From assembly GCF_900446215.1 (NCBI RefSeq), contig NZ_UAQZ01000001.1:1550001-1614000 (forward strand): 64,000 nucleotides of DNA, read 5' to 3'. The notes beneath the pieces were generated by a model that had not been told where the DNA came from, did not search any database, and saw only the letters and a program-made list of their open reading frames with translations. Of this stretch, positions 1 through 8,957 are shown piece after piece; within the stretch, counting starts at the first letter, position 1; the number at the start of each line of letters is the position of its first letter. Origin of the DNA: Burkholderia cenocepacia. Lineage in GTDB: Bacteria > Pseudomonadota > Gammaproteobacteria > Burkholderiales > Burkholderiaceae. A program made the position numbers and the translations under genes.

Positions 1-398
1 TCGGCGTTGCCGTAGCCGAACGCGCTCGTGTACTGCTGGAAGCGCGCTTGCCCCAGCGCCTGCGTGACCTGCTGCGAATACCAGAAGATCGACAGCTTCA
101 TCCAGCGTGCCGGGTCGGTCGGCTCGCGCCACGGCGCACCGCCCCAGTCGGGGTAGCCGGCATGGAAATCGAGCGTGGGCGTGTGCGCGTCCTTCAGCAC
201 GCCGGCGTCGAAGCCCATCAGGCCGATTGCGACCTTGAACGTCGATGCCGGCGTCACGCGGGTCGTGCAATCGCCCTGCTGCACGAGCACCTTGCCGGTG
301 GCGGCGTCGGCGACGACCGTGCAGACGGGATGGGCGCCGGAAGACGCGGCGGCCAGGAGGCCGGCGAAGGCGAGCAGCGCAGGGCGCCAGGGCTTCAA
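1..398 (-). CDS. Class D (OXA-type) beta-lactamase, 5' part only
   Basis: This is the N-terminal 132 or so codons of a serine beta-lactamase that hydrolyses beta-lactams in the periplasm; the C-terminal part lies beyond the left edge. A signal peptide ending near an Ala-rich stretch is followed by CTVVADAATGKVLVQQGDC, then the active-site box S-T-F-K within PASTFKVAIGLMGFDAGVL, and the WYSQQVTQALG segment. These match the remembered layout of Burkholderia OXA-57-like enzymes. I chose the TTG at 398 because an AAGGAG sits six bases upstream and no ATG fits. The YGN motif is just visible at the edge, but the KTG box is outside the window, so integrity cannot be judged. No AmpR/PenR-type regulator is visible here. 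Confidence 0.88.
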   Translation of the reverse strand, partial: MKPWRPALLAFAGLLAAASSGAHPVCTVVADAATGKVLVQQGDCTTRVTPASTFKVAIGLMGFDAGVLKDAHTPTLDFHAGYPDWGGAPWREPTDPARWMKLSIFWYSQQVTQALGQARFQQYTSAFGYGNA

Positions 399-624
399 GT
401 GTAACTCCTTGGAAAGGTGCGGACGGTGCGCGGGCGGGCGGAAGCGGCAGGCCGTGCGCGATCGAAGCCGGCGGCAGGCATCGGTGACATCGATCGAGGT
501 CGTCGGGACGGCTCACAGTGTATCGGCGGATCGCCGGCTGTCGACCTGTCATGGTTGACGGGCACGCGCGACGGCCGAGCGGCCGTATCACGTCGTCAAG
601 ACGGGCCAGCGCCCGGCCGGCATG

Positions 625-660
625 CCGTTTTTTGCACGGGCACACCGTTTTTTTGCACGG
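625..660. repeat. Tandem CCGTTTTTTGCACGG repeat
   Basis: Two copies of CCGTTTTTTGCACGG (625-639) and CCGTTTTTTTGCACGG (645-660) start 20 bp apart, upstream of the hypothetical gene at 724 and within the 325-bp gap after the beta-lactamase start. The spacing suits a protein bound on one face of the helix. A related GTTTTTTGCAC-CT-GCACA element is at 10462-10479. The rest of the 399-723 gap shows nothing else I can support. Confidence 0.4.
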
Positions 661-723
661 CGTTTATATGGTCCCTTCTAAGCTGGGGACGTGTTGACAG
701 CCGGGACGGCTTCCGTCCGCGCC

Positions 724-1074
724 ATGACCTTCATTCATCCCTTTCCCGCGTTCGATGTCGCCGGCCGCCGGTTGCGCGCCGGCCCATCCGGCGACGTCGT
801 ACCGTTCCCGCCGCCGCGCCCGCGCCTGCAACTGCCGGTCACGCTGACGGCCGGCTCCGCCGCGGCCGCGCACGCCCGGCTTGCCGCATTGCTGCATTCC
901 CCGCTCGGCGTGTACGTCGTCAGCGCCCGCGCGGTGCGCAACGTGATCCACGTGCATTTCGACATCGCCGCGGAAGATCTGGATTTCACGCTGCACGCGC
1001 TGATCGCGCAGCAAGTCGATGCGGTAATCGGGCCGATCGCGCGCCGGTTGCGGCTCCCGGCCGACGCTGGCTGA
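724..1074 (+). CDS. Hypothetical protein (116 aa)
   Basis: I do not recognise this protein. It has a Pro/Arg-rich N-terminal third (PFPPPRPRLQLPV near residue 40) followed by a more ordered half with hydrophobic strands (GVYVVSARAVRNVIHVHFDIA) and a helix ending QQVDAVIGPIARRLRLPADAG. There is no signal peptide or membrane segment. The ATG at 724 was chosen; TTG at 694 in the same frame is possible but has no better ribosome binding site. The gene at 1203 has a similar size class and end (VDTVAGIVNAAL...), so the two may be functionally linked; this is inference. Confidence 0.5.
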   Translation: MTFIHPFPAFDVAGRRLRAGPSGDVVPFPPPRPRLQLPVTLTAGSAAAAHARLAALLHSPLGVYVVSARAVRNVIHVHFDIAAEDLDFTLHALIAQQVDAVIGPIARRLRLPADAG

Positions 1075-1202
1075 GCCGGGAACGGCGATTGCTTGGCTAA
1101 TCCGCCGCCGATTCGCCGGCCGCGGTGCTGTTCGCCGGCTGGCGATGGTGGACGTTTGTGCGCTGCGTCGAACGCGGCGCGACCCCTGAACAGGGAGGGC
1201 CC

Positions 1203-1769
1203 ATGTACCTTACGGAAGAAGTGCGTGTTGCGCGCCCGGCTGCCCGTCGCGCGCATACCGCGGCGTTGCCGTCGGGCAGGCAGCTTGCCCGGCAGTTGAC
1301 GGTGACGGTTCGCGCGGCGGACGTGCTGCTGCGCCAGGCGATTCGCGTGCCCGATCGCCATCAGTGGTCGGTCGACGCCGAACGCGTCGACGCGGCCGGC
1401 GGGCCGCTCGCCGCGTGGGATTCCCACGTGACGTTCCGCATCGTCAAGGCATTCGCACCGGCGTTCGATGCGGACGCGTGTGCGGCCGACCCCGATCAAG
1501 CGGCGGTCGAGATCCGATTGTTTCTTCCCGAACAGGCTTACGTCGCCGAGCGGCGTATCGGCATCTTCGGCCGCCGGCACGGCCAGCGGTTCAGCGCGAC
1601 GCTGTCGGTCACGGCCGGCTCGCAGTGGGGCGGCCGGCGCAGCGAGCACGTTCCGCCTGCCGGGCGGCACGTGCACGGCGACACGCTGGAAGCGCTCGTC
1701 GATACGGTGGCCGGCATCGTCAACGCGGCGTTGCGCGCGGCCGGGCACGGCGCGACCGGCCATCGCTGA
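1203..1769 (+). CDS. Hypothetical protein (188 aa)
   Basis: Unrecognised soluble protein. It starts at an ATG preceded by GGAGGG six bases upstream. The sequence has an Arg/Ala-rich N-terminus, a central stretch VTFRIVKAFAPAFDADAC, and a segment AAVEIRLFLPEQAYVAERRI that looks like beta strands. No catalytic motif, signal peptide or membrane helix is apparent. It lies 128 bp after the gene at 724 on the same strand and ends 27 bp before the convergent LysR gene, so a short transcription unit of the two hypothetical genes is plausible. Codon choice (strong G/C in third positions) supports a real gene. Confidence 0.6.
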   Translation: MYLTEEVRVARPAARRAHTAALPSGRQLARQLTVTVRAADVLLRQAIRVPDRHQWSVDAERVDAAGGPLAAWDSHVTFRIVKAFAPAFDADACAADPDQAAVEIRLFLPEQAYVAERRIGIFGRRHGQRFSATLSVTAGSQWGGRRSEHVPPAGRHVHGDTLEALVDTVAGIVNAALRAAGHGATGHR

Positions 1770-1796
1770 CCTTGCTGCGAGCCGGCGCCGGCGGGC

Positions 1797-2672
1797 TCAC
1801 GCGTCGCCGGTCTGCCCGGTCTGCCGCTGCAGGTCTTCCATCAATTGTTCCGCGAGGAAGTCGCACGGCGGCCGTTTCGACTTGGTGCTGCGCGCGAGGA
1901 TCAGCTCGAGCGGCGGCAGGTCGGGCAGCCCGTGCGAGCGGCCGAGCATCGACAGTTGCGCGGGAATCGCGCAGCGCGCGAGCGGCGCGACCGCGAGGCC
2001 GGCCTCGACCATGCTGAGCAGCCCGAGCAGGCTCGGGCTTTCATACGACGTGCGATAGGGGACTTTCGCGCGTTCGAGGCTGCGGATCGCGTTCTCGCGC
2101 GCGACGCTGCCCGGCATGAACACCGCGATCGGCAGCGGCCGTTCCTCCCAGACGCGCGGCCCGTTCGTCATCGCGGCCCACGCCATCGGCTCGTGGCGAA
2201 TGAAATCGCCCGACAGCCCCTTGATGCGCGTGCCGCACACGAGATCGACGGTGCCTTCCTTGATCAGCGGCGCGAGCGCGCTGCTCGGCAGCCCCATCAC
2301 CTGGATCTCGACCTTCGGGTAGGTCGCGGAGAATTTCTTCAGCACCGACGGCAGCAGCGACGACGCATAGTCGTCCGGCACGCCGATCACGACCTTGCCG
2401 GTCACTTCCGGCCGCACCACGGCCGCCCATGCCTCGTCGCGCAGCGCCAGCATTCGTCTGGCGAATCCCAGCAGCACCTCGCCCTCGCGCGTCAGCACGA
2501 TGCTGCGCGGCTTGCGCACGAACAGCGGCCGGCCGATCGCGTCCTCCAGGCTCTTGATCTGCATGCTCACGGCCGACTGCGAGCGGTTCACGGCCTCGGC
2601 CGCGCGGGTCATGTTGCCGGTTTCCGCGACGGCGACGACGGTGGCCAGCACGTCGTGATCGAGCATCTTCAT
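1797..2672 (-). CDS. LysR-family transcriptional regulator
   Basis: A 291-residue LysR regulator of usual length. The N-terminal winged helix-turn-helix (residues 5-65) contains TRAAEAVNRSQSAVSMQIKSLEDAIGRPLF, and the C-terminal periplasmic-binding-like effector domain begins near residue 90 (TGKVVIGVPDDYASSLLPSVL). It is divergent from the DUF3422 gene at 2834 with a 161-bp spacer holding a CTGA-N9-TCAG palindrome, so it probably controls that gene and itself. The effector is unknown. A second in-frame ATG two codons downstream could also be the start. Confidence 0.9.
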   Translation of the reverse strand: MKMLDHDVLATVVAVAETGNMTRAAEAVNRSQSAVSMQIKSLEDAIGRPLFVRKPRSIVLTREGEVLLGFARRMLALRDEAWAAVVRPEVTGKVVIGVPDDYASSLLPSVLKKFSATYPKVEIQVMGLPSSALAPLIKEGTVDLVCGTRIKGLSGDFIRHEPMAWAAMTNGPRVWEERPLPIAVFMPGSVARENAIRSLERAKVPYRTSYESPSLLGLLSMVEAGLAVAPLARCAIPAQLSMLGRSHGLPDLPPLELILARSTKSKRPPCDFLAEQLMEDLQRQTGQTGDA

Positions 2673-2686
2673 GGGTATCAGGAAAA

Positions 2687-2703
2687 CTGAACGTAACGAT
2701 CAG
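2687..2703. promoter_or_regulatory. Candidate LysR operator (CTGA-N9-TCAG)
   Basis: CTGA-ACGTAACGA-TCAG is a perfect inverted repeat that contains the T-N11-A core of LysR sites. It lies 15 bp upstream of the LysR start and about 130 bp upstream of the DUF3422 gene. Support is positional only. Confidence 0.4.
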
Positions 2704-2833
2704 CATTATGCGTTTTTATTGTTGCTGTGTGTCTGCCATAGTGCGATCACGCTGGTGTTTCGCCCCAGGGCGGCGCGGCGTTCAGGCCGGTTGATCCGGC
2801 GTGCAGCACCGAACAAGGAAGCGTGGTGTATCG

Positions 2834-4153
2834 ATGATCGACCATCCGTTGCGCGCCGCACTGGCCGCGGAATTGCATGCCCGGCCGTTCCTGCGGCTCG
2901 CCGAAGCCGTGTCGCTCACGCATTACGCGATCTATGCGGACGGCCAGCCCGACATCCACGAAACGCTGCTGCACGCGCTGTGCCGCGACACGGGGATCGA
3001 CGCGCCGCACGAAGGCGCGACGCACCATGCGGTGCAGTCGCCGTGCGGCTGGTACCTGAAGTGGGAGCGCCACACCGAATTCTCGACCTTCACGTTCGTC
3101 GCGCCGCGTCGCGACACCGGTTATTTCGACGATCGCGCGATCGCCGGCATTCCGGTCGCGTGGTTCGCGCGGCTGGCCGGCATCCGCTTCGTCGCGGTAC
3201 GGATGGAACTGCTGTCGGGCGACGCCGCGCGGCGCGTGTGCGGCGACCTGCGGCGCTGGATCGACGGGCCCGCGCTCGTCGGCAGCCACGTGCTCGGCGG
3301 CGGCAAGGTGTTCTGCGACTGGCATGTGCGCGACGACGGCTTCATGCGCTTTCTCGTCGTCGACGAGGATTTCCGCGAGGAGCAGGGCGGCCGGCTGTTG
3401 CAGCGTCTGTACGAAATCGAGACGTACCGGATGATGGCGCTGCTTGCGCTGCCCGTCGCGCGCGGGATGAGCCGCGAGCTCGACGAAATCCATGCGGCGC
3501 TGCATGCACTGATGCAGCGGATGGACGCGAGCGGCGCCGACGGCGACGACGCGGCGTTGCTCGTCAAGCTCACGCATCTCGCGGTGCGGGTCGAATCGTT
3601 GTCGGGATCGGGGGCGCGCTTCAGCGCGTCGCGCGCGTACGAAAAGCTCGTGCTCGCGCGTATTCAGGAGTTGCGCGAGGAGCGTATCGAAGGCATGCCG
3701 ACGCTCGCCGAATTCATGGAGCGGCGTTTCGCGCCGGCGATGGAAACCTGCCGCAGCGTGTGGGCGCGCCACGAACAGATCGCCGCGCGGATCGCGCGGG
3801 CGGTCGACCTGCTGCGCACCCGCGTGAATCTCGCGCAGGAAAAGGACGTTACGCGGCTCCTGGCCGGCATGGAGCGCACCGCGCGCAACCAGCTTCATTT
3901 GCAGCACGCGGTCGAAGGGCTGTCGGTGGCCGCCATTTCGTACTACGTGCTGTCGCTCGCGACCGCGGCGTTCAAGGCGCTGCACGTGATGAACCTGCCG
4001 GTCGATCCCGAACTGGCGGAAGGGCTGTTGATCGCGCCGGTCGTGTTCGCGGTGATCCACATCACGCGGCGCACGCGCGCCCAGCTGGCGCGGTCCGAGG
4101 CGGCGCACGACGGCACGCCTGTGCAGGCGGTCGCGTTGAAGCAGGCCAGCTAG
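2834..4153 (+). CDS. DUF3422 family membrane-anchored protein
   Basis: This 439-residue protein matches DUF3422, a proteobacterial family of unknown function often described as membrane anchored. Recognisable parts are the N-terminus HPLRAALAAELHARPFL, the SPCGWYLKWERHTEFSTFTF segment, and two hydrophobic C-terminal segments near residues 370-385 (SVAAISYYVLSLATAAF) and 395-415 (LLIAPVVFAVIHI). A coiled-coil-prone region (about 215-350) lies between. The ATG at 2834 was chosen because the family starts near HPLR; an upstream in-frame ATG at 2801 would add 11 basic residues. It is divergent from LysR and followed after 34 bp by a small gene. Confidence 0.85.
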   Translation: MIDHPLRAALAAELHARPFLRLAEAVSLTHYAIYADGQPDIHETLLHALCRDTGIDAPHEGATHHAVQSPCGWYLKWERHTEFSTFTFVAPRRDTGYFDDRAIAGIPVAWFARLAGIRFVAVRMELLSGDAARRVCGDLRRWIDGPALVGSHVLGGGKVFCDWHVRDDGFMRFLVVDEDFREEQGGRLLQRLYEIETYRMMALLALPVARGMSRELDEIHAALHALMQRMDASGADGDDAALLVKLTHLAVRVESLSGSGARFSASRAYEKLVLARIQELREERIEGMPTLAEFMERRFAPAMETCRSVWARHEQIAARIARAVDLLRTRVNLAQEKDVTRLLAGMERTARNQLHLQHAVEGLSVAAISYYVLSLATAAFKALHVMNLPVDPELAEGLLIAPVVFAVIHITRRTRAQLARSEAAHDGTPVQAVALKQAS

Positions 4154-4187
4154 ACCATCAACGACATATCAAAGCAAAGGAATGGAG

Positions 4188-4388
4188 ATGACTTTCATGC
4201 AAACGCAATCCGACTGCCTCAGCGGCATCGATGCCTTCGATCAACCGGTTCGGGACGAAGCCGGCGCGCCGGAAGCGGGGCGCGTCACTTCGTATCAGGC
4301 CTTGCTGCAGGAGCCGACGACGTCGCTCGTCGGCGGCGCGATCGACCGGCCGGAGGTCGCGGCGGTGGCGATCCTCGGGTACAACTGA
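4188..4388 (+). CDS. Small unknown protein (66 aa)
   Basis: Unrecognised. It follows the DUF3422 gene by 34 bp on the same strand, so it is probably co-transcribed. AAGGA six bases before the ATG at 4188 supports this start; ATG codons at 4182 and 4197 are alternatives. The peptide is acidic and has no membrane segment; it begins MTFMQTQSDCLSGIDAFDQP and ends EVAAVAILGYN. Size and position recall small partner or precursor peptides, but nothing in the sequence proves that. Confidence is for a real gene, not for a role. Confidence 0.55.
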   Translation: MTFMQTQSDCLSGIDAFDQPVRDEAGAPEAGRVTSYQALLQEPTTSLVGGAIDRPEVAAVAILGYN

Positions 4389-4494
4389 CGCGCGTTCCCT
4401 GCGCGTCGGATCAACGTCACGCGGGCGTTTCGGTCGAGTGAAACGACGGACGTCCGCGCGGGACGGCGTTGCCTGCCGTCGCGCATGACGGCAT

Positions 4495-5424
4495 TCAGCC
4501 GGACGCCTTGTTGCGCGTCGCACGCGCGCTGCCTTCCCGCCTCGATCTTTCCGCCCCGTGCGCGAGCGCCAGCTCGACGAACGCACGCGCGGCCGCACTC
4601 CGATACGCGCCCCGGCGCTGCAACAGCACGGCCGTGCGCCGCAGCACCGCCGGATCGAGCGCGACGGCGACGAGATCGTCGTGCTCGACGGCGATCGTCG
4701 CCGGCAACAGCGTCGCAAGCGTCGTGCGGCGCACGATCTCGATCACCGCACCGAGCGAATTCGCTTCCATCAGCACGCGCGGCTGCACGTCGTGCGCGCG
4801 GAAATAACGGTCGATCTGCGTGCGCGTCGCGAATTCCGCGGTGAGCAGCACGAGCGGTGCGTCGTGCAGCGCGCGCAACCCGGCCTTGCGTTTGCCGCCG
4901 AGCGCGTGCCCGCGGTTCACGACGAGTGCGAGCGTTTCGACCAGCAGCGTTTGCGCGTCGATATCCGCCGTCTGCACGTCCTCGAAGGCGATGCCGACAT
5001 CGAGCTCGTCGTCGACGAGCAGCGCCTCGATCCGCTCCTGCGACATCTCGCGCACCGACAGCGAGACGTCCGGATAGCGGTCGTGAAACGCCTCGACGAG
5101 CGGCCCGACGAGATAGCTCGTGAAGGTCGGCGTGACCGCGAGGCGCAGCGAGCCGCGGCTCAGATCCTGCACGTCGTGAATCGCACGCCGGCCTTCCGCG
5201 AGATCGTGCAGCGCCTGCCGCGCATAGCGGAAATACACGTCGCCGGCATCGGTCAGCCGCGTGACGCGTCCGGTGCGGTCGAACAGTTGCGCGCCGAGCG
5301 TGTCCTCGAGCTGGCGGATCTGCTGCGACAGCGCGGGCTGCGACACGTGCAGCGCGGCGGCCGCGCGCGTGAAGCTGCGATGTTCGGCGACGGCCAGGAA
5401 GTAGTGGATGTGACGCAGCAGCAT
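4495..5424 (-). CDS. cynR: CynR, LysR-type activator of the cyanate operon
   Basis: A 309-residue LysR protein whose sequence tracks Escherichia coli CynR as I recall it: [40 protein letters not shown], then [20 protein letters not shown] and [18 protein letters not shown] in the effector domain. CynR activates cynTS when cyanate is present. It is divergent from cynT, the classic arrangement. The ATG at 5424 gives the family start MLLRHI; an upstream ATG at 5436 adds four residues. The spacer 5437-5537 contains TTAT-N10-ATAA at about 5446-5463, a plausible LysR-type site. The C-terminal tail is Arg/Ser-rich and looks species specific. Confidence 0.92.
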   Translation of the reverse strand: MLLRHIHYFLAVAEHRSFTRAAAALHVSQPALSQQIRQLEDTLGAQLFDRTGRVTRLTDAGDVYFRYARQALHDLAEGRRAIHDVQDLSRGSLRLAVTPTFTSYLVGPLVEAFHDRYPDVSLSVREMSQERIEALLVDDELDVGIAFEDVQTADIDAQTLLVETLALVVNRGHALGGKRKAGLRALHDAPLVLLTAEFATRTQIDRYFRAHDVQPRVLMEANSLGAVIEIVRRTTLATLLPATIAVEHDDLVAVALDPAVLRRTAVLLQRRGAYRSAAARAFVELALAHGAERSRREGSARATRNKASG

Positions 5425-5537
5425 GGCGGTTCCCATAAGTCGTGCTTATCCGGTGGATCATAAATCAGTCTTTTACGTTATCGGAAGTCGGGCGTAACCT
5501 GCCCTTCATCGATTCCATCCGCACCGGAGAACACGCG

Positions 5538-6197
5538 ATGAAGGACATCATCGAAGGCTTCCTGAAGTTCCAGCGCGACGCCTACCCGGCGCGCGCCGCG
5601 CTGTTTCGCGATCTCGCGCGCAGCCAGAACCCGCGGGCGCTGTTCATCTCGTGCTCGGACAGCCGGCTCGTGCCCGAACTCGTCACGCAGCGCGAGCCGG
5701 GCGACCTGTTCGTGATCCGCAACGCGGGCAACATCGTGCCGTCGTACGGCCCGGAGCCGGGCGGCGTGTCGGCGTCGGTCGAATATGCGGTCGCCGCGCT
5801 GCGCGTGACGGACGTCGTGATCTGCGGGCATTCCGATTGCGGCGCGATGACCGCGATCGCGACCTGCCAGTGCATGGATCACATGCCGGCCGTCGGCCAC
5901 TGGCTGCGCTATGCCGATTCGGCGCGGGTCGTGAACGAGGCGCGCACGCACCGCAGCGAGCGCGAGCGGATCGACTCGATGGTGCGCGAGAACGTCGTCG
6001 CGCAACTGGCCAACCTGAAGACGCACCCCGCCGTGCGGCTCGCGCTCGAAGAAGGGCGTCTCGCGCTGCACGGCTGGGTCTACGACATCGAATCGGGCTG
6101 CATCGACGCCTACGACGGCGCGACCGGCCGGTTCGTGTCCCTCGCGGACCATCCCGGCGTCCGCGCCACCCCCGCGACGCTGCCCGTCGCGGCCTGA
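5538..6197 (+). CDS. cynT: Beta-class carbonic anhydrase CynT
   Basis: A 219-residue cytoplasmic zinc enzyme interconverting CO2 and bicarbonate. It carries the beta-class ligands Cys39 and Asp41 in CSDSR and His98 and Cys101 in CGHSDCGAM, and the [11 protein letters not shown] loop. In the cyanate operon it resupplies bicarbonate, a substrate of cyanase that would otherwise be lost as CO2. The start at 5538 follows GGAGA nine bases upstream. cynS follows after 30 bp, so the two form an operon driven by CynR. Confidence 0.95.
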   Translation: MKDIIEGFLKFQRDAYPARAALFRDLARSQNPRALFISCSDSRLVPELVTQREPGDLFVIRNAGNIVPSYGPEPGGVSASVEYAVAALRVTDVVICGHSDCGAMTAIATCQCMDHMPAVGHWLRYADSARVVNEARTHRSERERIDSMVRENVVAQLANLKTHPAVRLALEEGRLALHGWVYDIESGCIDAYDGATGRFVSLADHPGVRATPATLPVAA

Positions 6198-6227
6198 ATC
6201 GCTCCCACTCCACTACGAGGCATTACC

Positions 6228-6698
6228 ATGATCCAGTCCCAGCACAGTCAGACGGCGCGCCACGCGCTGGCGGAAACCGTCGTCCTCGCGAAAGCGCGCA
6301 AGAACCTGTCGTTCGCGCAGCTCACCGACGGCACGGGCCTGAGCGAAGCGTTCGTCACGGCCGCGCTGCTCGGCCAGCATGCGTTGCCGGCCGACGCGGC
6401 GCGCATCGTCGCCGACAAGCTCGGCCTCGACGACGACGCGGTGCTGCTGCTGCAGACGATCCCGCTGCGCGGCAGCATCGACGATCGCGTGCCGACCGAC
6501 CCGACCATCTACCGTTTCTACGAAATGTTGCAGGTGTACGGCACGACGCTGAAGGCGCTCGTTCACGAGAAGTTCGGCGACGGCATCATCAGCGCGATCA
6601 ATTTCCGGCTCGACGTGAAGAAGGTCGACGATCCCGAAGGCGGCTCGCGTGCGGTGATCACGCTCGACGGCAAGTACCTGCCGACCAAGCCGTTCTGA
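6228..6698 (+). CDS. cynS: Cyanase (cyanate hydratase) CynS
   Basis: A 156-residue enzyme, the normal cyanase length. It converts cyanate plus bicarbonate to ammonia and CO2. Catalytic residues fall at the canonical numbers: Arg96 and Glu99 in YRFYEML and Ser122 in [10 protein letters not shown]. The N-terminal helical domain (about 1-85) resembles a DNA-binding fold, as in the known decameric enzyme. It lies 30 bp after cynT and 97 bp before a deaminase gene, so a longer nitrogen-salvage transcript is possible. Confidence 0.97.
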   Translation: MIQSQHSQTARHALAETVVLAKARKNLSFAQLTDGTGLSEAFVTAALLGQHALPADAARIVADKLGLDDDAVLLLQTIPLRGSIDDRVPTDPTIYRFYEMLQVYGTTLKALVHEKFGDGIISAINFRLDVKKVDDPEGGSRAVITLDGKYLPTKPF

Positions 6699-6795
6699 CG
6701 CCGGTGCGGCGCCGCCACGCGGTGCCGCGCGGTGCCACCCGACGTGCGCCGGCCGGCGCACGTTCCCGCCATGCCGTTTCAACGAGGACGCAACC

Positions 6796-7263
6796 ATGGA
6801 TTTTGTGAAACGCACGATCGATCTCGCGATGAAGAACGTGGAAGAGGGCGGCCGCCCGTTCGCGACGGTGATCGTCCGCGACGGCGAGATCGTCGCGGAG
6901 AGCCCGAACCTCGTCGCGCAGACCAGCGACCCGACCGCGCACGCGGAGATCCTCGCGGTGCGCGACGCGTGCCGCACGCTCGGCACCGAGCACCTGACCG
7001 ACTGCGAGATCTACATCCTCGCGAGCCCGTGTCCGATGTGCCTCGGATCGCTGTACTACTGCAGCCCGAAACGCGTGATCTACATCACGACGCGCGAGGA
7101 TTACGCGCCGTTCTATCGGGATGACCGCAAGTATTTCGAGCTCGATACGTTCTATGCCGAATATGCGAAACCGATCGAGGAACGCCGGCTGCCGATGGTG
7201 CAGCGAAAGCATGACGGCGCGATCGACGTGTACCGGCGCTGGAAGGAACTGAACGCGAAGTGA
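6796..7263 (+). CDS. Guanine deaminase-like nucleobase deaminase
   Basis: A 155-residue member of the cytidine/deoxycytidylate deaminase superfamily. The zinc site is visible as His49-Ala-Glu51 (TAHAEILAVRDACR) and Cys79-Pro-Met-Cys82 (SPCPMCLG). Size and the segment SLYYCSPKRVIYITTREDYA fit guanine deaminase or related nucleoside deaminases, which release ammonia from a base. The precise substrate cannot be told from motifs. It follows cynS at 97 bp on the same strand, giving a theme of ammonia release from small nitrogen compounds. Confidence 0.82.
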   Translation: MDFVKRTIDLAMKNVEEGGRPFATVIVRDGEIVAESPNLVAQTSDPTAHAEILAVRDACRTLGTEHLTDCEIYILASPCPMCLGSLYYCSPKRVIYITTREDYAPFYRDDRKYFELDTFYAEYAKPIEERRLPMVQRKHDGAIDVYRRWKELNAK

Positions 7264-7426
7264 CTTGCTTCATCGCGGACGCGATACCGGCGTGGCGGGC
7301 GTGATCGTCGCGGTCCGACGGCGGCGTTCGCGATGGCGTGAACGCGTGACGACGCGCTATAGTCGTGCGACGTCCGCCGCGGCTGCCGTACACCCGGCGC
7401 TCCATTCACGCACGTGTTCGCCTCCG

Positions 7427-7861
7427 ATGACACCGCATCCCGACGTTATCCTTCAACTGACCGACACCGGGCAACCGGCCGCCCGAGACTTCATCAGCCG
7501 CAAGCTCGGCGAATTCAACCATGCGATGACGGGGCGCGCCGATGCGGCCGCGCTCGACGTCTACGTGACCGATTCCGCGACCGGCGAGGTATTGGGCGGT
7601 CTCACCGGCCGGACGTCGCTCGGCCTGTTCTTCATCGACCTGTTCTATCTGCCCGAATCGCTGCGCGGCGGCGGCTTCGGCAGCCGGCTGTTGCGCGAGG
7701 CCGAAGCGGAGGCGAAGCGGCGCGGTTGCGCGCGTGCGGTGCTGTACACGATCTCGTTCCAGGCGCCCGACTTCTACCGGAAGCACGGTTACGAGACGTT
7801 CGGCGAAGTGCCGTGCGAGCCGGCAGGCGCGGCGCGCGTGTTTATGGTCAAGGTGCTTTGA
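7427..7861 (+). CDS. GNAT-family N-acetyltransferase
   Basis: A 144-residue acetyltransferase. The acetyl-CoA loop is LPESLRGGGFGSRLLREAEAEAKRRGC (about residues 80-105), followed by FQAPDFYRKHGYETFGEVPCEP, the usual C-terminal part of the fold. The substrate is unknown. The ATG at 7427 was chosen since it begins at the conserved N-terminal strand; a longer reading frame upstream has poor coding character. TATAGT at about 7361 upstream could be a -10 element, suggesting its own promoter. Confidence 0.85.
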   Translation: MTPHPDVILQLTDTGQPAARDFISRKLGEFNHAMTGRADAAALDVYVTDSATGEVLGGLTGRTSLGLFFIDLFYLPESLRGGGFGSRLLREAEAEAKRRGCARAVLYTISFQAPDFYRKHGYETFGEVPCEPAGAARVFMVKVL

Positions 7862-7922
7862 GCGGCAACCGGTCGTTGCCTGGCATCCCGTGACACGCGG
7901 GTCGTACCGCACCGCTCGCGGA

Positions 7923-8819
7923 TCACCGCCCGGGCGCTGCCCGCTCGACGATCATGTCGTACAGCGCCCGCGCCGCGGGCGACAGTTGCGCGCTCCGGCG
8001 GGTGACGAGCACGAGCGTGCGCGACACCGACGGTTCGACGAGCTCGATCGTACGGATCATCGGATACGCGTTCTTCTGGATCGCGAGCTTCGGCACGACG
8101 GCCGCGCCGAGCCCTTCCGCGACGAGCCCGAGCGCCGTCGAGCTGCGCTGCACCTCGTAGAACGAATGCAGCGACACGCCGCTCGTCTTCAGCGCGCCTT
8201 CGAGCAGCCCGCGATTGCCGCTCACTTCGCCGGCGAAGATCAGTGGATGCGGCTGCAGCGCCGCCCAGCGGATGCGCCGCCGCTTCGCGAGCGGGTGATC
8301 GTCGCGGCACACGAGCACATAAGGATCATGTGTGAGCGGCACGCTGACGAGTTCCGGGTGCTGGTCGCCGGCGATGCTGATGCCGAATTCCGCTTCGCGC
8401 CGCAGCACGGCCTGCAGCACCGACGCCGACGCATGATCGAGAATCTTCACGCGATCGTGCGGCCGATGCCCGGAGAACGCGCGCAGGATGCGCGGCAGAT
8501 ACTGCACGCCGACCGTCGGCACGCACGCGATCGTGACGTCGCCGCGCTGGCTCAGGCCGGTCTCGCGGATTTCGGTCAGCGCGTCGGACAGCTCGTTCAG
8601 CAGCCGGCGGGCCTGCGGCAGGAAACGCCGGCCGATCTCGGTCAGCGTGGTGCGGCGCGTCGTGCGCTCGACGAGCGCGACGCCGAGATACGATTCGAGC
8701 TTGCGCAGCCGCTGCGTGATCGCCGTTTGCGTGACGTGCAGCGTGTCGGCTGCCTGCCTGAAGCTGCCGCCGTCGGCGATCGCGACGAAAGCCTGGACAC
8801 CGAGCGTGTCGATCTTCAT
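7923..8819 (-). CDS. LysR-family transcriptional regulator
   Basis: A 298-residue LysR regulator with the HTH at residues 3-62 (GSFRQAADTLHVTQTAITQRLRKLESYLGVALV) and an effector domain from about residue 92 (GDVTIACVPTVGVQYLPRIL). It is divergent from the methyltransferase gene at 8958 across a 138-bp spacer with AT-rich TTGAATCAATCACGATATTA, and is a likely regulator of that gene. The inducer is unknown. The start MKIDTLGVQAFVAIADGG is typical of the family. Confidence 0.9.
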   Translation of the reverse strand: MKIDTLGVQAFVAIADGGSFRQAADTLHVTQTAITQRLRKLESYLGVALVERTTRRTTLTEIGRRFLPQARRLLNELSDALTEIRETGLSQRGDVTIACVPTVGVQYLPRILRAFSGHRPHDRVKILDHASASVLQAVLRREAEFGISIAGDQHPELVSVPLTHDPYVLVCRDDHPLAKRRRIRWAALQPHPLIFAGEVSGNRGLLEGALKTSGVSLHSFYEVQRSSTALGLVAEGLGAAVVPKLAIQKNAYPMIRTIELVEPSVSRTLVLVTRRSAQLSPAARALYDMIVERAAPGR

Positions 8820-8957
8820 CAGAATCTTGAATCAATCACGATATTAAATTCATTTTACTGAAGGTCGGCGGCAGTCGCAGAATGCGCTGAATCGATGGCC
8901 CGTTGCATCGCCATGCGCGATGCAACGCGGCCGCTCATGCCGACCAGGAGATCCATC

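Noticed and set aside
625..660. T-run/GCAC repeat as a sigma-54 promoter
   Set aside because: The GG and GC elements are separated by 14 bases, not the required 10.
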